Source: Celerinatantimonas sp046054195
Lineage (GTDB): Bacteria > Pseudomonadota > Gammaproteobacteria > Enterobacterales > Celerinatantimonadaceae
Length of the DNA: 64,000 nt
Assembly (NCBI RefSeq): GCF_046054195.1
Contig: NZ_JBEQCS010000010.1
Coordinates: 62,001 to 126,000, forward strand
Direction: 5' to 3'
Part shown: positions 1 through 6,852 of the stretch, one piece after another
How positions within the stretch are numbered: the stretch's first letter is position 1
Layout of the letters: every line of letters starts with the position of its first letter
Made by a program: the position numbers and the translations under genes
Notes under the pieces: generated by a model
What the model saw: only the letters and a program-made list of their open reading frames with translations
Told to the model about the DNA's origin: nothing
The model's database searches: none

Positions 1-1
1 G

Positions 2-673
2 CACTTCTTGGTCCTGATCCGCCAGAAAAAATTCTGGGGTATTGCATTGCCTCGGTTCTTGGCAGAACCTGCTTGGGGGACTTTTAATGCCTGGATCCCA
101 CTATTCATGGTTAAAACCTATGGTTTTGATTTAAAAGAGATTGCTATCTTTGCCTGGATGCCAATGGTCTTTGCTGATGTGGGTTGTATCTTAGGTGGTT
201 ACATGCCTGTCATGTTCCAGAAATTCTTCCACGTTAACCTCGTCGTTTCTCGTAAATTGGTTGTGCTATTAGGTGCTGTATTAATGATTGGCCCTGGTCT
301 CATTGGCGTGTTCGGCAACCCTTATATTGCAATCGGCTTATTGTGTATCGGCGGGTTTGCTCACCAGTCTTTGTCTGGGGCGTTAATTACCTTGTCATCA
401 GATGTATTTGAACCGCATGAAGTCGCAACTGCTAACGGTTTAACTGGTATGGCTGCGTGGACTGCTAGTACTCTGTTTGCACTGGTTGTAGGGGCTCTGT
501 GTGATGTGATTGGCTTTAGCCCATTGTTCGCAGTGCTATCTGTGTTCGATATCTTAGGGGCGATTATCCTGTTCAGCCTGCTTAAAAATAATGAAGCGGT
601 TAGCGCTGAACAAACCGAAGAAAGTGAATCACTAGAAGCGCCAGTAAGTGACCCTAACTTAGCTGCTAAATAA
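2..673 (+). CDS. Hexuronate-type MFS transporter, C-terminal part (5' end outside the window)
   Basis: This is the C-terminal half of a major facilitator superfamily permease; the reading frame is open at the left edge, so the start lies upstream. About 220 residues are visible, with roughly six hydrophobic segments, including a glycine-rich one near residues 85-125 of the fragment. The soluble tail is acidic (EQTEESESLE). Sequence flavour and position directly before uxaCBA suggest the anion:cation symporter branch (ExuT/GudP-like) that imports galacturonate or glucuronate by proton symport. The family call is firm; substrate specificity is inferred from context. In E. coli exuT is divergent from uxaCA, whereas here the genes are co-directional with about 510 bp between them. 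A strong hairpin follows the stop codon. Confidence 0.75.
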   Translation, partial: HFLVLIRQKKFWGIALPRFLAEPAWGTFNAWIPLFMVKTYGFDLKEIAIFAWMPMVFADVGCILGGYMPVMFQKFFHVNLVVSRKLVVLLGAVLMIGPGLIGVFGNPYIAIGLLCIGGFAHQSLSGALITLSSDVFEPHEVATANGLTGMAAWTASTLFALVVGALCDVIGFSPLFAVLSVFDILGAIILFSLLKNNEAVSAEQTEESESLEAPVSDPNLAAK

Positions 674-690
674 CCTGATATGAATGAGCA

Positions 691-714
691 AGATGGGAGG
701 GCAACCTCTCATCT
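691..714 (+). terminator. Hairpin after the MFS gene (weak terminator or 3' stabiliser)
   Basis: A 10-bp stem (AGATGGGAGG / CCTCTCATCT, one G-T pair) closes a GCAA tetraloop, 18 bases after the stop codon. No T-run follows directly, so it may stabilise the mRNA 3' end or work with Rho rather than be a classic intrinsic terminator. Confidence 0.5.
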
Positions 715-918
715 GCTACATCTTCATCATGTTGAACGCATATTTTTTAAACATTTTGTCTATCTATTAAATAAAGTACTTATCATGGCCAGTTATAGTT
801 TATTTCTTTGGAGCTATAACACTCTGTCAGCAAAGTATGATTTGCTAATTTCTCAGTTATATTGCCGGTCATTAATGTCTATTTTCATTGTTTGATCACC
901 AATTCAATAACTTTAAAT

Positions 919-932
919 ATTGGTATAACAAT
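919..932 (+). promoter_or_regulatory. UxuR/ExuR-type operator 1 upstream of uxaC
   Basis: ATTGGTATAACAAT differs at one base from the palindrome ATTGGTATACCAAT, the core known for the GntR-family hexuronate repressors ExuR and UxuR. It lies about 250 bp upstream of uxaC in the 510-bp gap between the transporter and uxaC. The sequence match is direct; the regulator's identity is inferred from the family consensus. Confidence 0.65.
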
Positions 933-1091
933 TCACTCTAAATTGTTTACATATTTTTAATGTTTACTAGAAATAATGAAAAGGTGACTAAGGTCAAAAA
1001 AAAGGGAATAGGTTATTTTTTTACCAATAATCTGTGATGAGACTAGCAAAAAGAAGAATACTCGTAGACAGTCTTTCGAAGAAGTAGAATA

Positions 1092-1105
1092 ATTGGTATA
1101 ACACA
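1092..1105 (+). promoter_or_regulatory. UxuR/ExuR-type operator 2 near the uxaC start
   Basis: ATTGGTATAACACA keeps the left half of the ExuR/UxuR palindrome exactly and part of the right half. It lies about 80 bp before the uxaC ATG, where a repressor could block a promoter. A further half-site, TACCAAT, is at 1022-1028. Apart from these sites and the hairpin at 691-714, the gap 674-1183 is AT-rich and I see no gene in it. Confidence 0.6.
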
Positions 1106-1183
1106 TTTTGAATCGTAAGTATGACTGCTATAAACTACTAAACAATATAGCAGGAAGCTTAGCACCTTTTATTGGAGTGAATA

Positions 1184-2599
1184 ATGAGCTCGTTTTTGAC
1201 TGAAGACTTCTTACTCGACACCGATTTCGCTCGGCACCTTTATCATGACTATGCTAAAGATCAGCCAATTTTCGATTTCCACTGTCACCTTCCACCTGAA
1301 CAAATCGCGCAAAATTATCAATTTAACAACCTTTATGACATTTGGTTGAAAGGTGACCACTACAAATGGCGAGCAATGCGTTCAAACGGTGTTGAAGAAC
1401 GTTTTTGTACTGGTGATGCTAGCGATTACGACAAATTTAAAGCATTTGCAGCAACAGTTCCTTATACCATTGGTAACCCAATTTTCCATTGGACTCATTT
1501 AGAGTTGCGTCGCCCATTTGGTTTAACTGATAAACTGCTGACACCAAAAACCGCAGATTCAATCTGGAATGAATGTAACGAACTGCTGGCTCAGCCAGAA
1601 TTCTTTGCTCGTGGCATCATGGAACAGATGAATGTCAAAATGGTTGGGACAACTGATGATCCAGCTGATTCACTGGAATATCACTCTCAGATTGCACAAG
1701 ACAGTAGCTTTAAAATTAAAGTGCTACCATCTTTCCGCCCTGACAAAGCTTTCAAAATCGATGCACCTATCTTCGTCGATTATCTGACTAAATTAGGTCA
1801 GGCCGCAGATGTTGAAATCAGCCGTTTTGCTGACTTAACTCAAGCATTGTCTAACCGTCTGGACCATTTCCAGAAATTGGGTTGTAAAGTTGCTGACCAT
1901 GCATTGGATACTGTTCCATACGGTGAAGCTGATGAAGCTGCACTGGATCAGATGATTGCTGCTCGCCGCGCCGGTGAAACTTTAAGCAAAGACCAGGTCG
2001 ATGCATTTAAAACCGCTGTATTGTTGTTCTTAGGTCACGAATATCATCGTCGTGGCATGGTTCAGCAGTATCACATCGGTGCACTTCGTGATAACAACTC
2101 ATACCAGTTTGGCCAGTTGGGTCCAGATACTGGTTTTGACTCAATTCACGATGAACCAGTTGCTGCTAATTTATCTAAACTGTTGGATTCTCAGGCTTCA
2201 ACTAACCAACTGCCAAAAACTATCCTGTTCTGCTTGAACCCTCGTGATAACGAAGTTTTAGGAACCATGATTGGTAACTTCCAAGGTGATGCAATCCCTG
2301 GAAAAATGCAGTTTGGTTCTGGCTGGTGGTTCAATGACCAAAAAGATGGCATGCAACGTCAGATGACACAGCTTGCACAGCTTGGTCTGTTAAGTCGTTT
2401 TGTTGGGATGCTTACCGATAGCCGTAGCTTCCTATCTTATACTCGTCATGAATACTTCCGTCGTATCCTTTGCCAAATGATCGGTCATTGGGTGGAAGCT
2501 GGTGAAGCTCCAAATGATCTAAAATGGTTAGGATCAATGGTGGAAGATATCTGCTTTAATAATGCACGTAACTACTTTGGCGTTGAATTGGGCGAATAA
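1184..2599 (+). CDS. uxaC: Glucuronate/galacturonate isomerase UxaC
   Basis: Cytoplasmic uronate isomerase that converts D-glucuronate to D-fructuronate and D-galacturonate to D-tagaturonate, the first step of hexuronate breakdown. The 471 residues match the usual family length. The amidohydrolase-like HCH motif (FDFHCHLPPEQ, His33 and His35) is near the N-terminus, as in UxaC, and the sequence is recognisable throughout, for example the RHEYFRRILC segment near the C-terminus. The ATG at 1184 is preceded by GGAGTG at good spacing. It is first of the uxaC-uxaB-uxaA series, with 35 bp to the preferred uxaB start. Two ExuR/UxuR-like operators upstream suggest induction by hexuronates. Confidence 0.95.
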   Translation: MSSFLTEDFLLDTDFARHLYHDYAKDQPIFDFHCHLPPEQIAQNYQFNNLYDIWLKGDHYKWRAMRSNGVEERFCTGDASDYDKFKAFAATVPYTIGNPIFHWTHLELRRPFGLTDKLLTPKTADSIWNECNELLAQPEFFARGIMEQMNVKMVGTTDDPADSLEYHSQIAQDSSFKIKVLPSFRPDKAFKIDAPIFVDYLTKLGQAADVEISRFADLTQALSNRLDHFQKLGCKVADHALDTVPYGEADEAALDQMIAARRAGETLSKDQVDAFKTAVLLFLGHEYHRRGMVQQYHIGALRDNNSYQFGQLGPDTGFDSIHDEPVAANLSKLLDSQASTNQLPKTILFCLNPRDNEVLGTMIGNFQGDAIPGKMQFGSGWWFNDQKDGMQRQMTQLAQLGLLSRFVGMLTDSRSFLSYTRHEYFRRILCQMIGHWVEAGEAPNDLKWLGSMVEDICFNNARNYFGVELGE

Positions 2600-2634
2600 G
2601 CCCAGATCTTAGTCAATTGAATGGTGAAATATAT

Positions 2635-4104
2635 ATGAAACAATTAAATCGAAAAGACTTTCCAGGTGCTAGTTATCCTGACAAAGTAATTCAATTTGGC
2701 GAAGGGAACTTTTTACGTGCCTTTGTTGATTGGCAGATTGATAAATTGAATGAAAGCACCTCATTTAATGGTGGGGTGGTTATTATTCGACCTATTGATT
2801 CCGATTTTCCACCTAGCCTGAGCACTCAGGATGGGTTATACACCACACTGATTCGTGGTCTGAACGAAGAAGGCAAACCGGTTCGTCAGCCTCGTATTAT
2901 TCGCAGTGTCAACCGTGAGTTGAACTGCTACAAACAGTTTGATGAAGTACTTGCTTTGGCTCGTGACGAAAACATTCAATTTTTGTTTTCCAATACCACT
3001 GAAGCCGGGATCAGCTACCACGCTGGCGACAAACTCACTGATGAGCCACCAGTAAGCTACCCTGCTAAACTGACGCGTTTACTATTTGAACGTTTTAACC
3101 ACTTCAACGGTGCTAAAGACAAAGGCTTAATCTTGTTGCCTTGTGAGTTGATTGACCATAACGGTGATCAACTGAAAGCTTTGGTTGAACGTTATGCTAA
3201 AGAGTGGGATCTGCCACAAGAATTCACAGCTTGGCTAGAAAATGACAATACATTCTGTTCAACACTGGTTGACCGTATTGTGACTGGTTTCCCTCGTGAT
3301 GAACACGCAGAGCTTCAAGAAGAATTTGGTTATCAAGACCAGTTTGTTGATACTGCTGAATACTTCTATCTGTTTGTGATTGAAGGTCCTCAATCACTCA
3401 GCGAAAGTTTGTGCTTGAATGAGCTCAGCGATGATGCCAAATTAAACATTAAAATCGTTGACGATATCCAGCCATACAAAGACCGTAAAGTGGCTATCTT
3501 AAACGGTGCTCATACTTCAATGGTTCCGGTTGCTTATCTTGCTGGCCTGGATACTGTTGGTGAAGCAATGGATGATGAACAGCTGTTAGCTTTCGTTAAT
3601 GGCGCTATTTTTGATGAAATCATTCCAACGCTGAATCTGCCAAAAGATGAGCTGGAATCATTTGCAAAAGATGTTCTGTCTCGCTTTAAAAACCCGTTCA
3701 TTAAACACCAACTGTTGTCTATTTCGCTTAATAGCATGACGAAATACCGGACTCGTATTTTGCCTCAGTTGTTACGTTTCCAGCAGTTGCATCAGCAGTT
3801 GCCAAAACGTTTAACATTTGCTCTGGCAGCATTACTGGCGTTTTATCGCGGTGAACGTAATGGGGATGCTATTCCACTTAAAGATGACGAAAAATGGCTG
3901 ACTTTCTTCAGTGAAAATTGGGCTAAAGTAAAAGCTGGCCAGTTGTCTTATACAGATCTTGTGACAGCAGCCTTAGGTGATGCTGAACATTGGGAACAAG
4001 ATTTAACTAAAGTTCCAGGTTTAGTTGAACAGGTTACTGAATCTTTGCAGCAGATTGTTGAAAAAGGTGCTCGTGAAGCGCTGACTGCTGCGTTAAGGGG
4101 GTAA
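2635..4104 (+). CDS. uxaB: Tagaturonate reductase (altronate oxidoreductase) UxaB
   Basis: NADH-dependent reductase converting D-tagaturonate to D-altronate, the second step of galacturonate breakdown; a member of the polyol-specific long-chain dehydrogenases. Visible signatures are the N-terminal dinucleotide-binding segment FGEGNFLRAF (about residues 22-31) and the catalytic KX4NX2H motif KVAILNGAH (Lys285, Asn290, His293). I chose the ATG at 2635 because GGTGA sits seven bases upstream and the protein then begins MKQLNRKDFPGA, like E. coli UxaB. An in-frame TTG at 2617 would add six residues but has no ribosome site. The stop overlaps the uxaA start (TAATG), so the two are translationally coupled. 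Confidence 0.95.
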   Translation: MKQLNRKDFPGASYPDKVIQFGEGNFLRAFVDWQIDKLNESTSFNGGVVIIRPIDSDFPPSLSTQDGLYTTLIRGLNEEGKPVRQPRIIRSVNRELNCYKQFDEVLALARDENIQFLFSNTTEAGISYHAGDKLTDEPPVSYPAKLTRLLFERFNHFNGAKDKGLILLPCELIDHNGDQLKALVERYAKEWDLPQEFTAWLENDNTFCSTLVDRIVTGFPRDEHAELQEEFGYQDQFVDTAEYFYLFVIEGPQSLSESLCLNELSDDAKLNIKIVDDIQPYKDRKVAILNGAHTSMVPVAYLAGLDTVGEAMDDEQLLAFVNGAIFDEIIPTLNLPKDELESFAKDVLSRFKNPFIKHQLLSISLNSMTKYRTRILPQLLRFQQLHQQLPKRLTFALAALLAFYRGERNGDAIPLKDDEKWLTFFSENWAKVKAGQLSYTDLVTAALGDAEHWEQDLTKVPGLVEQVTESLQQIVEKGAREALTAALRG

Positions 4105-5591
4105 TGATGCAATCAGTCATCCAAATCCATCCGCTCGACAATGTTCTGGTTGCTTTGACAGAGCTTAAAGCTGGCGAAGTGATTGAGCATCAAGGGCAAC
4201 AAATAAAGCTTGGCAGCGATGTTCCAAAAGGACATAAACTTGCTCTGCATGCTTTAGCTGAAAATGAACAAGTGATTAAGTATGGCCAGGCTATTGGCCA
4301 TACGCTGGCAGCTGTTGGAGCCGGTGAACACCTACATGCTCATAATTTGAAAACTAATCTGAGTGATTTGGATAGTTATAGCTATGAACCTGTTGATGTT
4401 TCATTGAAAGAACAGATGGCTGATCGCGATGTAATGATCTATCGCCGCCCCAACGGAGAAGTTGGTGTTCGTAACGAGTTGTGGATTGTTCCTACCGTTG
4501 GCTGTGTCAACGGTATGGCAAAACAGATGATTAAACGTCTGGAAAAAGAAGAAGATCTCTCAGCTATCGACGGCATTCACTTACTTGAACATACCTATGG
4601 TTGTTCTCAGTTAGGCGATGATCATCTTACTACCCGTACTATTTTGCAGGATATGGTTAAGCACCCGAACGCCGGTGGCGTGCTGGTGGTTGGCTTAGGT
4701 TGTGAAAACAACCAGATCGGCGCATTTGAAGATACTTTGGGTGAGCATGGCGATCGCGTTCGTTTTATGGTTTGTCAGGCTCAGCTTGATGAAGTTGAAT
4801 ACGGCGTGAATCAGCTTAAAGAACTGCTCGCAGAAATGAAGCAAGACAAACGTGAACCTGGCAAACTCAGCGAATTACGTTTTGGTCTTGAATGTGGCGG
4901 TTCTGATGGCTTTTCTGGCATCACAGCGAACCCAATGCTAGGAGCCTTTTCTGATTACCTCATTAGTAACGGTGGCACAACCGTTCTAACTGAAGTTCCA
5001 GAAATGTTTGGTGCTGAACGCTTGCTAATGTCTCGCTGTAAAGATAAAGAAACCTTTGAAAAATTGGTCGCTATGATCAATGACTTCAAAAGCTACTTTA
5101 TCGAACACAAACAGCCAATTTATGAGAATCCATCACCGGGAAACAAAGCCGGTGGGATTTCAACACTTGAAGATAAATCTTTAGGTTGTACTCAAAAATC
5201 AGGCCAGAGTCAGGTTATTGATGTGCTTCATTATGGTGAACGCTTAAAACACCATGGTTTGAACTTGCTCAGTGCTCCGGGTAACGATGCGGTTGCGACC
5301 AGTGCTTTAGCTGCTGCTGGGTGCCATATGGTGCTCTTTAGTACAGGTCGCGGTACTCCTTATGGTGGGCCAGTGCCAACCATGAAGATTGCAACCAATA
5401 CAGAGCTTGCTAATCGTAAACCACATTGGATTGATTTTAATGCTGGTACGCTGTTAGAAGGCGTGACAATGCAAGAGCAGTTAATTAAATTTGTCGATAA
5501 ATTGGTGACCTTAGTCAATGGTCAGCCAACTCGCAACGAAGTTAATGAATTTAAAGAACTGGCTATCTTCAAATTAGGCGTAACGTTATAG
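4104..5591 (+). CDS. uxaA: Altronate dehydratase UxaA
   Basis: Iron-dependent altronate dehydratase producing 2-keto-3-deoxy-D-gluconate, the third step of the galacturonate branch. The layout is the family's: an N-terminal SAF-like domain (about residues 1-75), then the large dehydratase domain with the conserved strings HTYGCSQLGDDH (near 160-170), GLGCENNQ and GLECGGSDG. The end (ELAIFKLGVTL) aligns with E. coli UxaA. Two adjacent ATGs are possible: 4104, overlapping the uxaB stop, and 4107, which is better spaced (five bases) from the ribosome site AAGGGGG. A rho-independent terminator follows, closing the operon. Genes for the KDG kinase and aldolase are not in the window. Confidence 0.95.
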   Translation: MMQSVIQIHPLDNVLVALTELKAGEVIEHQGQQIKLGSDVPKGHKLALHALAENEQVIKYGQAIGHTLAAVGAGEHLHAHNLKTNLSDLDSYSYEPVDVSLKEQMADRDVMIYRRPNGEVGVRNELWIVPTVGCVNGMAKQMIKRLEKEEDLSAIDGIHLLEHTYGCSQLGDDHLTTRTILQDMVKHPNAGGVLVVGLGCENNQIGAFEDTLGEHGDRVRFMVCQAQLDEVEYGVNQLKELLAEMKQDKREPGKLSELRFGLECGGSDGFSGITANPMLGAFSDYLISNGGTTVLTEVPEMFGAERLLMSRCKDKETFEKLVAMINDFKSYFIEHKQPIYENPSPGNKAGGISTLEDKSLGCTQKSGQSQVIDVLHYGERLKHHGLNLLSAPGNDAVATSALAAAGCHMVLFSTGRGTPYGGPVPTMKIATNTELANRKPHWIDFNAGTLLEGVTMQEQLIKFVDKLVTLVNGQPTRNEVNEFKELAIFKLGVTL

Positions 5592-5628
5592 CGTCTAATA
5601 ACTGCAGAAATAGGCAGTATTGTCATAG

Positions 5629-5653
5629 GGCATCCGTTAAGGATGCCTTTTTT
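5629..5653 (+). terminator. Intrinsic terminator of uxaCBA
   Basis: A perfect 7-bp stem GGCATCC / GGATGCC with a GTTAA loop is followed by six T residues, 38 bases after the uxaA stop. Confidence 0.9.
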
Positions 5654-5662
5654 GTATATGCT

Positions 5663-5925
5663 AGGGACTGTTGATCTTTGGTGGTTGAATTTTGTTCAAA
5701 TTAAACGCATTTTGAACGCGGCGCATCCTGTGTCGCTTATTGAGTGAAGCAAGCAGGGAGCAACAAAGTTCAGGATGTGTTTAAATGAACCCGAAGGGCA
5801 GTATCTGAGAGGAATTTATCCAGCGTTAAACGTTTTTTGTGGAGAATGCTACACGGCACAACGTTTATCTGCCTAAATTCCTCTCAGATTGCTGCAAAAC
5901 TAATCACAAAAGGTCAACAGCCCCT
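5663..5925. mobile_element. MITE-like non-coding element with terminal inverted repeats
   Basis: A 263-bp element bounded by 17-bp inverted repeats with two mismatches (AGGGACTGTTGATCTTT at the left; the reverse complement of AAAGGTCAACAGCCCCT at the right). It holds no convincing ORF. Internally it is highly structured: CATCCTG (5724-5730) pairs with CAGGATG (5771-5777), and a long imperfect palindrome pairs 5798-5818 with 5874-5895, with further complementarity inside (AACGTT-rich arms). Close relatives of the left end occur at 27526-27547 and of the right end at 61789-61805. I found no clear target-site duplication. It fills most of the gap between uxaA and ygdQ. Alternative: a large structured RNA or a REP-type repeat. 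Confidence 0.6.
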
Positions 5926-5984
5926 GACTAAAATTTATTTAATCTCCCGTTGTATCAGGCAATAAAATTATCATTAAACGTGTC

Positions 5985-6014
5985 TTGTTGATCATGGACT
6001 GAACTGGCTATAAT
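5985..6014 (+). promoter_or_regulatory. Putative sigma-70 promoter of ygdQ
   Basis: TTGTTG at 5985-5990 and a perfect TATAAT at 6009-6014 are 18 bp apart, placing the start point about 25-30 bases before the ygdQ ATG. The stretch 5926-5984 holds nothing else I can name. Confidence 0.55.
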
Positions 6015-6048
6015 GGCCCGCTATTTGATTATGCGGTAGCTCATTATT

Positions 6049-6759
6049 ATGCTCAGTTGGATTGTGGATCCAAACGCCTGGCTGGCGTTAGGAACATTAA
6101 CGTTGTTAGAGATTGTTCTTGGAATCGATAACATCGTGTTCTTGACTCTGGTCGTCTCAAAACTTCCTGAACGCCAACGAGGTAAAGCTCGGCAAGTTGG
6201 TTTGCTCGCTGCCATGTGTATGCGATTGGTTTTATTGTCCTTAGTGGCATGGGTCAGCCATCTGTTACACCCGCTGTTTTTTATTGCTGGCAACGGAATC
6301 TCTGCTCGCGATCTGCTGATGTTGTTGGGTGGGCTCTTCCTATTGTGGAAATCTACCACTGAAATATACGAAACCATTGAAGGGGCTGAAGAAGGTGAAC
6401 CTCGTGGCGCACCTTCATTTTTTGCAGCGATTATTCAGATTATGCTATTGGACATCGTCTTTAGCTTAGATTCTGTGATTACCGCTGTGGGACTTTCACC
6501 GCATCTGTTTATTATGATGGCAGCGGTTGTGGTCGCCGTATTGGTAATGATGTTAGCGGCTAAATCGATTGGAGATTTTTTAGAAAAACATACATCGGTG
6601 AAAATTTTGGCTTTGGCATTTTTATTGTTAGTAGGCTTTACCCTGATTTTGGAAGGATTTCATATCGAAGTTCCTAAAGGGTACATCTACTTTGCGATGT
6701 TCTTCTCTATCGGTGTGGAAATGCTCAATCTGTTGTTTAAACATCGCCAGCAAAACTAA
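6049..6759 (+). CDS. ygdQ: TerC-family integral membrane protein YgdQ
   Basis: Inner-membrane protein of the TerC/YgdQ family, of a size (236 residues) close to E. coli YgdQ and with near-identical stretches. Two related acidic membrane motifs are visible: EIVLGIDNIVFL near residues 20-32 and LDIVFSLDSVITAVG near 140. About seven hydrophobic segments are present. The CBS and CorC domains that follow this module in YoaE/YegH are absent. TerC relatives have been linked to tellurite resistance and to metal-ion export; the role of YgdQ itself is not established. The gene has its own promoter-like sequence and is followed by a bidirectional terminator. Confidence 0.85.
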   Translation: MLSWIVDPNAWLALGTLTLLEIVLGIDNIVFLTLVVSKLPERQRGKARQVGLLAAMCMRLVLLSLVAWVSHLLHPLFFIAGNGISARDLLMLLGGLFLLWKSTTEIYETIEGAEEGEPRGAPSFFAAIIQIMLLDIVFSLDSVITAVGLSPHLFIMMAAVVVAVLVMMLAAKSIGDFLEKHTSVKILALAFLLLVGFTLILEGFHIEVPKGYIYFAMFFSIGVEMLNLLFKHRQQN

Positions 6760-6778
6760 TTGACCTTATTGGGATAGT

Positions 6779-6808
6779 AAAACTGCGCCAAATGAGGCGC
6801 AGTTTTTT
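6779..6808 (+). terminator. Bidirectional terminator between ygdQ and the convergent MFS gene
   Basis: AAAACTGCGCC / GGCGCAGTTTT pair around an AAATGA loop, with T-runs in both orientations. It ends ygdQ and could serve the minus-strand MFS gene as well. Confidence 0.9.
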
Positions 6809-6852
6809 ATTGTCATCTAAAAACCATTTTCATAGATAAGTTAGCTTTTAAC

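Noticed and set aside
680..895. 71-codon open frame after the MFS gene
   Set aside because: No ribosome site; it starts beside a hairpin, and its composition (Leu/Ser/Tyr-rich, AT-driven) looks like chance in intergenic DNA.
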